Assembly: GCF_027887165.1 (NCBI RefSeq)
Contig: NC_077230.1
Span: 38,329,351-38,393,350 of the forward strand
Reading direction: 5' to 3'
Length of the DNA: 64,000 nt
From: Monodelphis domestica
Lineage: Eukaryota; Chordata; Mammalia; Didelphimorphia; Didelphidae
Shown here: positions 1 through 10,386 of the stretch, one piece after another
How positions within the stretch are numbered: position 1 is the first letter of the stretch
Layout of the letters: every line of letters begins with the position of its first letter
Made by a program: the position numbers and the translations under genes
Notes under the pieces: model-generated
The model's input: only the letters and a program-made list of their open reading frames with translations
What the model was told of the DNA's origin: nothing
Databases searched by the model: none

Positions 1-224
1 TTTCTTCAAGTTTCTCTTAGTACTATCCTCTATTCCTCCCACTTTTTTTCATATCATCTTAAACAACTTAAAAAAATCTCTACTTATCAGTAATTCTTCT
101 ATATACTAAAAAAATGAAAACAATTTTAAGATTTATATATATCATTTTTCCAAATAAAATATAATCAACTTATCCTTACTGACACCCTTAATTTTTTTTC
201 CTCTCTCGTTTACCTTCTTATGGA

Positions 225-1016
225 TCTCTTGAATTTTGTATTTGGACACCAAACTTTCCATTTAGTTCTGGTCTTTTCTTTAGGAATGCTTGGAAATCTT
301 CTGTTTTGTTAAATGCCCATACTTTCCCCTTAAAGTATATAGTCAGTTTTGATGGGTAGAATATCATATTTGAAGCCTTGTAGTCTTTTAGTGTAGAGGC
401 TGCCAGATTCTGTGTAATACTGACTGGGGTTCCTTGATATCTGAATTGTCTCTAACTGTTTACAATATTTTCTTCATGGCCTGAAAGCTCTTGAATTTGG
501 CTATTACATTCCTGAGGGTTGTCTTATGAGGATTTAATGTAGAGGGTGATTTTTGGATTCTTTCAATGTCTATTTTGTCCTCTTGTTCAAGAATATCAGG
601 GCAGTTTTCTTGGATAATTTCTTGTAATATGATATCAAACCTTTTTTCTCCAGGTTTTAAAGTAAACCAATAATTCTCAAATTTTCTCTCTTGGTTCTAT
701 TTTCTAGGTCAGTTATCTTTTCAATGAGATATTTCATGTTACCTTCTATTTTGTTATTCTTTTGACTTTGCTCTATTAATTCTTGTCTTGTGAGATCATT
801 AGTTTCTACTTGTCCAATTCTAGTATTTAATGACTAATTTTCACCTATGATAATTTTATTTTCCTTTTTGGTTTGGTCTATCCTGCTTTTCATGGCTTTT
901 AGCACGTTAATTCTGGTCTCCAATTTGCTTATTATTTCATTTGATTTCTGTACCTCTTTTTCCATGTGGGTAATTTTGTATTTTAAGCTGTTATTTTCTT
1001 TTTGAATTGCTTTCAT
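225..1016 (-). pseudogene. L1 ORF1 remnant (RNA-binding trimer protein)
   Basis: L1 ORF1p is the RNA chaperone that forms trimers through a coiled coil and packages L1 RNA. The clearest open piece is 834-1016 on the minus strand, 60 residues rich in K, E, N and I with heptad-like spacing, as expected of the coiled coil. Further downstream on the same strand the DNA matches the RRM and C-terminal regions of the ORF1 at 5.2-6.1 kb, but stops and shifts interrupt it. A residual match to the C-terminal segment lies near 270-330. Dead copy; limits are approximate. Confidence 0.65.
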
Positions 1017-1470
1017 TTATTTTCCCCACATTTTCCATTTTTTTTCTATATTCCTTACTTGGTTCTTGAACTCCTTTCTTGAGTTCTTTGAGTGCTTGTG
1101 ACCATTTTTTTGAGGAAAGTTTGGATGTTTGCTTATTGTCGCTCTCTGCTGTTATCCAAGGTCAAAGCTTTTTTTTTTCTGCTTTTGATATTTGTGGATT
1201 GCAGTTTCTAAATGTTGGTGGATATTACTTTTTTAGCTTCTGTTTCATAGGGCTTTGAGTTTATAGTTGTTGATAGTATTGCCCAGGCAGTTCTTTGTGT
1301 AACAAACTTCAAAGTGGTTTGCCCTGAGGCTTTTTTTCCAGTTCCAGCTGCCTCCATTGTGACCAGCCTCACTTCTGGCCAAGCTCCATGCTTTTCAGCC
1401 TTGGGTCCCAAGTCTTGCTGCTAAGACCTTGCATTGCCCTTAGGGTAAGTCTGTGGTGCCCTCAGTCAGC

Positions 1471-1533
1471 CCGAAGAATTTAGAGATTACCCAGCTCTTG
1501 CCCCCAAGAATTTAGAGATTACCCAGCCCTTGC
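1471..1533. repeat. 32-bp tandem duplication in L1 5' UTR
   Basis: Two nearly identical copies of a unit containing AAGAATTTAGAGATTACCC lie in tandem with a 32-bp period (matching bases at 1476 and 1508). They sit in the 5' UTR of the minus-strand L1. Confidence 0.85.
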
Positions 1534-1789
1534 TCAGACTCTGGCATGATAGGTGGCGTGGAGGAGGGGTGATTGGTTCATGCTTTGATAAGTGTAGTAG
1601 TGTAGAAATAGTGTATAGAGAAAATCCCCAAACACTGCCTACCTTTAAGGTTGCACCCCTTAAGTGTCCCTTTACTCATCTGATTTTACTGTTTGTCCTT
1701 TTGAGACATTTTGTAGTGATTGGTTGGGAGGAGAGTCCAAAAGTTCCTGCTACTCCATGACCATCTTAACTCTGCCTCTGTATGAAAAC

Positions 1790-1925
1790 TTTTAAATGAA
1801 ATTAAAATGATCCATTTTAATCTTAAAATGCTCTCTATCACATCTTTGATCATAAATTCTTCCCTTCTACATATGTCTGACAGAAAAATTAGCCCATGCT
1901 CCCCACATTTGCTTTTTTTTTTTTT
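1790..1925 (-). mobile_element. L1 ORF2 fragment, old
   Basis: The stretch resembles the antisense of the ORF2 C-terminal region of older mammalian L1s, including a piece like CATAAATTCTTCCCTTCT that recurs in the fragment at about 42.4 kb. It ends at a run of T. Short and diverged. Confidence 0.45.
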
Positions 1926-2059
1926 ACTTTTTAAAGGGTAAATTTTACTTCTGAGGGGAGAAAAAGATAAAAGGTTGAAATATGATTTACCAAATGGAAA
2001 ACAAGTTGAGGGCTAATTATATGTCAGTAAACTCTTTTTGTAGCATTTTCTTAAGCCTA

Positions 2060-2633
2060 GTAGTAGTCTCTCAGTAACCGAGGATGACAATTGTCTTTGT
2101 GCGTTTTTGTGCACAAAGACACTTGTGCATGAAGATTTAAGTGGAAAAGTTGATGCACAGAGACAGTCCCACTCTCTCGGCATTGGAAGCCTGGGTCCAT
2201 TGGCATGAAGTCGTTACATCTGGAGACTTCCTCAGCTGCATTGGATGGCCGTGTTGTCTTTTGTGCTCCAACACGCCCTAAGCACTTCACAGTCCCTTGC
2301 TGTATCACCATTTCAGCCGTTGAACCTTCTTGTTGATTTCTTCCTCCTGTTCCGATGAAAGAGTCTTCACATGCTGGGTGAGCAAAGCCCTAGTTCACCA
2401 GGGGTCTATGACCCGATGGCTACCCTCACAAGGTTTAGCCGGCCTGTCGAAGCCGTTGCCCGGGGTGTGGCTGCTGCTACATGCTAGCAGCTACTAGGAG
2501 CCACAAGTGAGAGCTGGGTGTCAGGTGAGGGTCAGAGGCTGGAGAGCTGCCCTAGGAGGGCATGACAAGCCCTCCATAGCAGAGGTACTACCCCTCCCTG
2601 AACACCCCATATACCCCAGGACCCCATATACCC
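2060..2633 (-). mobile_element. 580-bp non-autonomous element, copy 1 (family not named)
   Basis: A 574-bp segment that is a close inverted match to 50239-50825. It is flanked by a 12-bp duplication with one mismatch: TTCTTAAGCCTA at 2048-2059 and TTCCTAAGCCTA at 2634-2645. In the orientation chosen here, the 5' end is G-rich with a repeated GGGGTATATGGGGT-like unit, and the 3' end reads GAGACTACTAC. There is no long poly(A) tail and no conserved reading frame; the short open frames differ between copies. The variable-sequence 12-bp duplication fits LINE-driven retroposition. The 3' half shares a core with the repeat at 53.6 kb. I suspect an RTE- or L1-mobilised marsupial SINE-like family. 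Confidence 0.8.
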
Positions 2634-2645
2634 TTCCTAAGCCTA

Positions 2646-4446
2646 ATGAGGCTTAATTTGGTAGGTGGGGTCTAGTACAGTTTCATCTTGCTGTTTTGTG
2701 TCTGTTACCTCAACCCAAGGTCTAGGGCATGTTTAAAGTATTACCTAGTAGATACATAAGTTTCTGTGATTTCATCAGTGTAAGGATTTCTCACTATGAG
2801 TGTTTCTTATAACAATACCCTCTTCGTTTCTGAGCAAGCTGTGATCTGAATTCCATTCTATCCCAGAAAAATCTTCATGTTGGAAGTTCAGCCCTCAAAT
2901 AGATTCTTTGGAAGTATTTCCAGTTCCTTTACCTCCTCCCTCTGATGATGTGGTGCCTTCTAGAACTTCCATTTAATGGACATAAGTAATCTCTTCATTT
3001 CTCACCAAATTGCTATTTGATTTCTTCTATCAGCCCAGCTAATTTTTTCCCCTCCACCACACTCTTTCAGCTTCCTTTTCGTTTTTGTCTTCCTTCATTC
3101 GAATATAAGCTCCTTGTAAGCAGGGAATGCATTTCTCTGTGCTTGTATTTGTAGTTCAAGTACAACTGCTTTTTTTAAAGCTTTATTTTTTAATCAGACC
3201 ACTAGGAAAATATGACATAGCCTTGAAACACTGAATAAGAAGACTATGTTAATTGTATTCAGTAAGAAGTTGTTGGTATTAAGAAAACTAGATCTTTTCC
3301 AATAGAATCCCTGGTACCAACATGTTGCTTGTAGTTTCAAGAGTTTTAAATGAGTAATTGGTGCCAGCTTTCTCCTGTACTCTGAGGAAGAAAAAATCTC
3401 CCATTCTCCCTTGCAACCTGCCTACCCCACAGAAATTTAAGTTGTCTTCCTACCCTTTCCTATTCTCTGAGGTACCTATCAACAAGTTTCTGTTGAAGAG
3501 GACAAATCAGTAGAGCCAGGGACAATGCATCAAATATTAACTTCTTTGGGGAAAACTAACTTTTCCCAAAACCAACCATCTAACATTCCCTTAACTAAGA
3601 CTTAAAGTTTTCCAAGCAAAAAGAAGCTTTCTTTGGCCTTAACTGTTTTATGTTGGTCTCAAAATATATTTTAACTGAATGTTGCTCTTGTGGTACCTTC
3701 GAGAAGTCAAAGAAAAGGTAACTTGAGCAGCAGCACAAGGGCTGGTCCCTAGTAAGTTCTTAAAACATGCTTCTTGACTACACAGATCAAAAAATATATA
3801 TCATTTAATAGTTAGTTTCTTAGGCAGGATTTGAAAAAAATTCTTCCTAACCCCAGGTTCAGCACTGTGTATATTATGCCATGCCATCCTGATGGGACAT
3901 AGCAAATTTAAGATGACACAGGATATTTAAGCCTCCTACCTATTGTTCAGAATTCAATGATATGGACTTGTGATTTAAGTATTTTAAAATCCAGGTTAGA
4001 GCATGCTAGGAACATAGATTTTGGAGTGAATTGTAGGAAATGGCAAAGATATGTTCTTGATTTTATTCTTGATTATGGCCATAGCATGGAAAAGATACAA
4101 TAGTGCCCTCAATCCTAGAACACAGTTTGATGAAAGTTCAGCTCTGATACTAACCCCCTAATTCATGACAGTTATCACTGTCTTGTGTATGGGACCAGGT
4201 AATTGGCGTATCTCTATCGTTAATGTCCATTGATTAATCCCTGAAGATAGTCTTGATATATCTACAACCTAGAATTTAGGACCAGTGAGCCCAAAGATAT
4301 AGCTCTGTCTTTGTGATTAGATTGTGACAAAGATGAATCCTGGGTTAACATTAATAGCAAATCTGTCACATTGATGACAGAAACCAGAATGGAAAGACAT
4401 TAAAGCTTTGCTTTTGATCCAATCATCCTGAGTCTAATATTGCTGT
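2646..4446. other. No gene seen; one short ancient repeat tail
   Basis: AT-rich DNA without a supportable gene. About 3095-3175 resembles the tail of ancient mammalian repeats (a TAAGCTCCTTG...GCAGGGA motif). The rest shows no recognisable element. Confidence 0.6.
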
Positions 4447-4460
4447 AAGAGTGTCCTTGA
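4447..4460. repeat. 5' target-site duplication of full-length L1
   Basis: AAGAGTGTCCTTGA, matched with one difference by AAGTGTGTCCTTGA at 12399-12412, next to the poly(A) tail. This defines the ends of the L1. Confidence 0.85.
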
Positions 4461-4471
4461 GACTTCCGGTC

Positions 4472-4482
4472 AAGATGGCGGC
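4472..4482 (+). promoter_or_regulatory. YY1-type site at L1 5' end
   Basis: AAGATGGCGGC lies 11 bases into the element. In human L1 a YY1 site at this position directs accurate transcription start (known for the family). Its presence here is seen directly; its use in this species is inferred. Confidence 0.65.
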
Positions 4483-4689
4483 TTAGAGAAAGCTAAAGTT
4501 CAGATCTCCGGAAAACCCTTCCCAACCGATCTCAAACTATAAGCTCCTAAGGCGCCAAAATTCAAAACAATCAACAGCATAGACCCTGGGAATCCTCCTC
4601 CTGGACCTGGATCTGGATCAAAAGGTACGGCCCCCCTCAAAAGCCAGAACCCGAGATCACTCGGACCTAAGGGGTAGGAGCGCAGAGTC

Positions 4690-4940
4690 CAAGGCTCCGG
4701 GAAGCCGCGGCCCCGCCGCACTCAGAGAGCAGGGTAGTCTGAAACAACAGCAACCCTCAGGGCGGGCAAGACAGCCTCACCAGCTGGATCCTGCTATCCA
4801 AGTCTCAGTGAAAGTCACTGCCCTCGGAGCTCTGGGAAGCTTCCGCCTCAGAGAGCAGGGTCCTCTGAAACAACAGCAACCCTCAGGGCTGACAAACAGC
4901 CTCATGGCCAGCTATTCTGAAGGCAACTTCCAGAAAGCAA
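4690..4940 (+). repeat. 126-bp tandem duplication in L1 5' UTR
   Basis: Two successive units share CTCAGAGAGCAGGGT and TCTGAAACAACAGCAACCCT, offset by 126 bp (4723 against 4849). The arrangement recalls promoter monomers of rodent L1s. Confidence 0.8.
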
Positions 4941-5169
4941 CCTGACCCAGTCCAGTCGAGGGGTCACCTTAGCAGCAGGGAAGCAGATAGAGCCAGGGGA
5001 GAGTGTGGCCCCCTGGTCCGACCCTTCCATTCCAGTTCCACTGAAAGTCATTGCCGGAAGGCATACTCAATTTAACCCAGGGAAAGCTCATAGAACCGAC
5101 AATCTGCCCAGGACTAAAGCCTCTGAACACCAGACAGAGATAAGAAAAGCTAATCCTCCACATTCAGAG

Positions 5170-6136
5170 ATGGCAAACTCCACAGAAGCACAGAAGCCCC
5201 CAAATCCCAAGAAAAATAAGAAGAAAGGGGCGACTTTGGACACATTCTATGGAACCAAAATATAAAATACAGAAGAGATAGAAGACGATGCACAAGAAAA
5301 TGCGCCGAAACCTTCCAAAGGAAATGGAAACTCTCCACAAACACATGAAGAATTTGAATCAGAAATGACCAAAAAGATGGAAGCCTTCTGGGAGGAAAAG
5401 TGGGAAATAATGCGAAAGAAATTCACGCATCTACAAAACCGGTGTGATGAAACTGAAAAGGAAAACCAGGCTTTAAAGGCCAGAATCAGACAGCTGGAAG
5501 ACAACGATCGTGTAAAAGAGCAAGAATTAATAAAGCAAAGCCAAAATACCAAGAAATTAGAAGAGAACATAAAATATCTCACCAACAAGGTGACAGATCT
5601 GGAAAATAGAGGGAGAAGAGATAATTTAAGAATAATTGGACTTCCAGAAAAGCCAGAAATAAACACCAAACTCGACATCGTGATATAAGATATAATCAAA
5701 GAAAATTGCCCAGAGATTCTAGAACAAGGGGGTAATACAGCCACTGACAGAGCTCACAGAACACCTTCTACACTAAACCCCCAAAAGACAACGCCCAGGA
5801 ATGTAATTGCCAAATTCCAAAGCTCTCAAACAAAAGAAAAAATCCTACAGGAAGCCAGAAAAAAGACAATTTAGATATAAAGGAATGCCAATCAGGGTCA
5901 CACAAGACCTTGCAAGTTCTACTCTGAATGATCGTAAGGCATGGAACATGATCTTCAGAAAGGCAAGAGAGCTGGGTCTTCAACCAAAAATCAGCTACCC
6001 AGCAAAACTGACTATATACTACCAAGGGAAAGTATGGGCATTCAACAAAATAGAAGACTTCCAACTTTTTGCAAAGAAAAGACCAGAGCTCTGTGGAAAG
6101 TTTGATACCGAAAATCAAAGAGCAAGGAATACCTGA
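5170..6136 (+). pseudogene. L1 ORF1, disabled (RNA-binding trimer protein)
   Basis: ORF1p binds L1 RNA and forms trimers in the cytoplasmic L1 particle. The start at 5170 is chosen for its good context (G at -3, G at +4) and the basic N-terminus that follows. Domain order is clear. A charged N-terminus comes first, then a coiled coil (about 5290-5580), then an RRM beginning with RDNLRIIGLPE near 5620, and a C-terminal domain with AWNMIFRKARELG and YPAKLTIYY at about 5935-6020. In-frame stops occur at 5263-5265 and 5686-5688, and the frame shifts by one base near the A run at about 5850. Beyond that point the C-terminal domain reads openly from 5807 to 6136. Dead as a protein gene, but recent enough to be fully recognisable. 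Confidence 0.9.
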
Positions 6137-6662
6137 AAAGGTAAATATTAAGGAAAGGGGAAAAATGTTATCTTCTTCTTTTACTCAAACTCTCTTCTAT
6201 AAGGACTACATTTATATCAATCTATGTATACTAACATGTGGGGAAAATGTAATGTATAAATAGGGGGTAAAGAAAGACCAAATAGAATAATCTTTCTCAC
6301 ACAAAGATTCGCATGGGAAGGGGAGGGGAAGAAAACTCCTATAAGAAGAGAGGAAAAGAGGGTTTTTTACTTAAACCTTAATCTCAGGGAAATCAACTCT
6401 GAGAGGGAAAAACATCCAGATCCATTGGGATCTTGAATTCTATCTTACCCAACAAGGGTAGGGAGAAGGGAAAACCAAGGTGGGGAGGGGGGAGGGACAA
6501 CAAAAAGGGAGGAAAAGAGAGGGGGGAAGGGGAGGGAAAAAAGGGAGGGACTAAAAAGGGAAACATCAAGGGAGGGGACAAGGGGGACTGATTCAAAGTA
6601 AATCACTGGACTAAAAGGTAGAGCCAAAGAAGAAAACGTTAGAATTAGGGAAGGATATCAAA
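6137..6662 (+). other. L1 inter-ORF spacer, purine-rich
   Basis: About 525 bp separate ORF1 and ORF2, far longer than the 63-bp spacer of human L1. The part from 6300 to 6600 is almost all A and G, with repeated GGGAGGGG-like runs. No frame is conserved on the plus strand; short open frames on the complement are proline/serine-rich by-products of the tract. Confidence 0.8.
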
Positions 6663-8756
6663 ATGCCAGGGAGTCCACAAATGACAATCATAACTTTGAA
6701 CGTGAATGGGATGAACTCACCCATAAAACGTAGACGAATAGCAGAATGGATTAGAATCCAAAACCCTACCATATGTTGTCTTCAAGAAACACACATGAGG
6801 CGGGTTGACACCCACAAGGTCAGAATTAAAGGGTGGAGTAAGATCTTCTGGGCCTCAACTGACAGAAAGAAGGTAGGAGTGGTAATCATGATATCTGATA
6901 AAGCCAAAGCAAAAATAGACCTGATCAAAAGGGATAGGGAAGGTAATTATATTTTGTTAAAAGGGACTTTAGACAATGAGGAAATATCATTAATCAACAT
7001 GTATGCACCAAATAATATAGCACCCAAATTTCTAATGGAGAAACTAGGAGAATTGAAGGAAGAAATAGACAATAAAACCATACTAGTGGGAGACTTAAAC
7101 CAACCATTATCAAATTTAGATAAATCAAATCAAAAAATAAATAAGAAAGAGGTAAGTGAATGAAATCTTAGAAAAATTAGAATTAATAGACATATGGAGA
7201 AAAATAAATACGGATAAAAAGGAATACACCTTCTTCTCAGCACCACATGGCACATTCACAAAGATTGACCATACATTAGGTCACAGAAACATAGCACACA
7301 AATGCAGAAAAGCAGAAATAATGAATGCAGCCTTCTCAGATCACAAGGCAATAAAAATAATGATTAGTAATGGTACATGGAAAACCAAATCTAAAACCAA
7401 TTGGAAATTAAACAATATGATACTCCAAAACCATTTAGTTAAAGAAGAAATCATAGAAACAATTAATAATTTCATCGAGGAAAATGACAATGGCGAGACA
7501 TCCTTTCAAACCTTTTGGGATGCAGCCAAAGCGGTAATCAGAGGTAAATTCATATCCCTGAATGCTTATATTAACAAACTAGGGAGAGCAGAGATCAATC
7601 AATTGGAAATGCAAATGAAAAAACTCGAAAGCGATCAAATTAAAACTCCCCAGCAGAAAACCAAACTAGAAATCCTAAAAATTAAGGGAGAAATTAATAA
7701 AATCGAAAGTGATAGAACTATTGATTTAATAAATAAGACAAGAAGCTGGTACTTTGAAAAAACAAACAAAATAGACAAAGTACTGGTCAATCTAATTAAA
7801 AAAAAAGGAAGGAAGAAAAGCAAATTAACAGCATTAAAGATGAAAAGGGGGACAGCACCTCCGATGAAGAGGAAATTAAGGCAATCATTAGAAATTACTT
7901 TGCCCAATTATATGGCAATAAATACACCAATTTAGGAGATATGGATGAATATATACAAAAATACAAACTGCCTAGACTAACAGAAGAGGAAATAGAATTC
8001 TTAAATAATCCCATATCAGAAAATGAAATCCAACAAGCCATCAAAGAACTCCCTAAGAAAAAATCCCCAGGGCCTGATGGATTCACCAGTGAATTCTATC
8101 AAACATTCAGAGAACAGTTAATCCCAATACTATACAAACTATTTGACATAATAAGCAAAGATGGAGTTCTACCAAACGCCTTTTACGACACAAACATGGT
8201 ACTGATTCCAAAACCAGGCAGGTCAAAAACAGAGAAAGAAAACTATAGACCAATCTCCCTAATGAATATAGATGCAAAAATCTTAAATAGGATCATTCAC
8301 CATGATCAAGTAGGATTTATACCAGGGATGCAGGGCTGGTTCAATATTAGGAAAACCATCCACATAATTGACCACATCAACAAGCAAACCAGCAAGAACC
8401 ACATGATTATCTCAATAGACGCAGGAAAAGCATTTGATAAAATACAACACCCATTCCTATTAAAAACACTAGAAAGCATAGGAATAGAAGGGTCATTCCT
8501 AAAAATAATAAACAGTATATATCTAAAACCATCAGCTAATATCATCTGCAATGGGGATAAACTAGATGCATTCCCAGTAAGATTAGGAGTGAAACAAGGA
8601 TGCCCATTATCACCTCTACTATTTGACATTGTACTAGAAACACTAGCAGTAGCAATTAGAGAAGAAAAAGAAATTGAAGGCATCAAAATAGGCAAAGAGG
8701 AGACCAAGTTATCACTCTTTGCAGATAACAAGATGGTCTACTTAAAGAATCCTAGA
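6663..8756 (+). pseudogene. L1 ORF2, 5' part: endonuclease and RT N-half, disabled
   Basis: ORF2p supplies the endonuclease and reverse transcriptase for target-primed reverse transcription. The APE-like endonuclease starts at 6663: NVNG near residue 14, the catalytic QETH glutamate near 42, YAPN, GDLN (GDFN in most relatives), and later SDH. The frame shifts near 7150 and again at the A run near 7800, so the domain is split over three frames. From 7941 the RT reads [27 protein letters not shown] (motif A) and [10 protein letters not shown] (motif B). Motif C is FADN at about 8719-8730 instead of FADD, which should abolish catalysis. About ten residues usual between DAKILN and HHDQVGF are missing. 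The ORF stops being its own at 8756, where another L1 is inserted; the remainder resumes at 10387. Confidence 0.92.
8744..8756. repeat. 5' target-site duplication of nested L1
   Basis: AAAGAATCCTAGA, repeated exactly at 10374-10386 after the second A tail. The complementary strand at the left edge reads CTTT/AA, a good match to the L1 endonuclease preference TTTT/AA. Confidence 0.9.
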
Positions 8757-9932
8757 TATAAAGCAGCGGTCATCAAAACAATTTGGTACTGGCTAAGAGA
8801 CAGAAAGGAGGATCAGTGGAATAGACTGGGGGCAAGCAACCTCAGCAAGACAGTATATGACAAACCCAAAGATCCCAGCTTTTGGGACAAAAATCCACTA
8901 TTTCATAAAAACTGTTGGGAAAATTGGAGGACAGTGTGGGAAAGATTAGGCTTAGATCAACACCTCACACCCTACACCAAGATAAATTCAAAATGGATGA
9001 ATGACTTGAACATAAAGAAAGAAACTATAAGAAAATTAGGCGAACACAGAATAGTATACATGTCAGACCTTTGGGAAGGGAAAAACTTCAAAACCAAGCA
9101 AGAATTAGAAAGAATTACAAAATGCAAAATAAATAATCTGGATTACATCAAATTAAAAAGTTTTTGTACAAACAAAACCAATGTAACCAAAATCAGAAGG
9201 GTAGCAACAAATTGGGAAACAATCTTCATAAAAACCTCTGACAAGGGTTTAATTACTAAAATTTATAAAGAACTAAATCAATTGTACAAAAAATCAAGCC
9301 ATTCTCCAATTGACAAATGGGCAAGGGACATGAACAGGCAATTCTCAGCCAAAGAAATCAAAACTATTAATAAGCACATGAAAAAGTGCTCTACATCTCT
9401 TATAATCAGAGAGATGCAAATCAAAACAACTCTGAGGTATCATCTCACACCTAGCAGATTGGCTAACATGACAGCTATGCAAAGTAATGAATGCTGGAGG
9501 GGATGTGGCAAAGTGGGGACATTAATTCATTGCTGGTGGAGTTGTGAATTGATCCAACCATTCTGGAGGGCAATTTGGAACTATGCCCAAAGGGCGATAA
9601 AAGACTGTCTGCCCTTTGATCCAGCCATAGCACTGCTGGGCTTGTACCCCAAAGAGATAATGGACAAAAAGACTTGTACAAAAATATTCATAGCTGCGCT
9701 CTTTGTGGTGGCCAAAAATTGGAAAATGAGGGGATGCCCCACAATTGGGGAATGGCTAAACAAATTGTGGTATATGTTGGTGATGGAATATTATTGTGCT
9801 AAAAGGAATAATAAAGTGGAGGAATTCCATGTGAACTGGAACAACCTCCAGGAAGTGATGCAGAGCGAAAGGAGCAGAACCAGGAAAACATTATACACAG
9901 AGACTGATACATTGTGGTACAATCGAAGGTGA
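8757..9932 (+). pseudogene. L1 ORF2 C-terminal part (nested copy), open but truncated
   Basis: Encodes the C-terminal portion of ORF2p after the RT core, ending with a stop at 9930-9932. The cysteine-rich motif [18 protein letters not shown] (C-x3-C-x7-H-x4-C) at about 9492-9545 is the L1 C-terminal zinc-knuckle-like segment used in RNA binding and mobility. By chance it is in frame with the upstream host RT half, so 7941-9932 forms one 663-codon reading frame. That fusion lacks the RT palm-to-thumb segment between the two halves and should not be taken as a gene. Confidence 0.9.
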
Positions 9933-10314
9933 TGGACTTCTCCATAAGTATCAATGCAATTTCCCTGAACAATCTGCAGGGATCTAAAAAAAAAAATACT
10001 ACCCACAAGCAGAGGATAAACTGTGGGAGTAAAATCACCGCTGAAAAGCAACTGCTCGACCACAGGGTTGGAGGAGATAAGACTGAGGAGAGACTCTAAA
10101 TGAACACTATAATGCAAACTCCAACAACAGGGAAATGGGTTCGAGTCAAGAACACATGTGATAACCAGTGGAATCATGCGTCGGCTATGGGAGAGGGAAA
10201 GGCGGGGGGGGGGGGGGGGAGGGGAGGAAAAGAAAACGATCTTTGTTTCCAGTGAATAATGTATGAAAACGACCAAATAAAATAATATTAAAATTTAAAA
10301 AAAAAAAAAAAAAA
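9933..10314 (+). other. L1 3' UTR with G-run, poly(A) signal and A tail (nested copy)
   Basis: Contains an unbroken G run inside 10203-10220 followed by GGGGAGG, the conserved G-rich polypurine tract of mammalian L1 3' UTRs and a potential quadruplex. AATAAA at 10276-10281 precedes the first A tail at 10297. Confidence 0.9.
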
Positions 10315-10357
10315 CTCCCTGGCTCCCCCAGAGGAAATAAACTTAAATTATAAAAAC
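10315..10357 (+). other. 3'-transduced flanking sequence carried by nested L1
   Basis: Forty-three bases with no L1 match, starting CTCCCTGGCTCCCCCAGAGG. They hold their own AATAAA at 10336-10341, 17 bases before a second A tail. This is the signature of read-through past the L1 signal at the parent locus, with the downstream flank copied along. Confidence 0.88.
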
Positions 10358-10386
10358 AAAAAAAAAAAAAAAAAAAGAATCCTAGA

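Larger units (their letters stand above)
1..1782 (-). mobile_element. L1 retrotransposon, old, 5' part (5' UTR + ORF1)
   Basis: Read on the minus strand this is the 5' portion of an L1 LINE. The 5' end lies near 1780, where the complement carries the AAGATGG-type start seen in the full-length L1 at 4.46 kb. A 5' UTR-like stretch (about 1020-1780) is followed by ORF1 remains (about 225-1016), then by AT-rich DNA to the window edge that could be the inter-ORF spacer. ORF2 is not seen next to it, so the element is truncated or runs out of the window. It is much more diverged than the L1 at 4.46-12.4 kb. Confidence 0.75.
8757..10373 (+). mobile_element. 5'-truncated L1 inserted in the older L1, with 3' transduction
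   Basis: The insert begins in mid-ORF2 ([12 protein letters not shown]), runs through the ORF2 C-terminus and 3' UTR to an A tail at 10297-10314, then adds 43 bp of non-L1 DNA and a second A tail (10358-10373 plus duplication). An exact 13-bp target-site duplication flanks it. At the insertion point the host L1 frame continues perfectly from ...LKNPR (8756) to [10 protein letters not shown] (10387 onward), so this is an insertion and not a tandem duplication of the host. Its C-terminal ORF2 portion is uninterrupted, so it is younger than the host copy. Confidence 0.92.

Noticed and set aside
5247-5744. 165-codon minus-strand frame inside L1 ORF1
   Set aside because: It is antisense to the ORF1 coiled-coil/RRM region, whose composition leaves the complement open.
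10203-10220. Long G run as a sequencing artefact
   Set aside because: A G-rich polypurine tract is a normal part of L1 3' UTRs; only the exact run length is doubtful.
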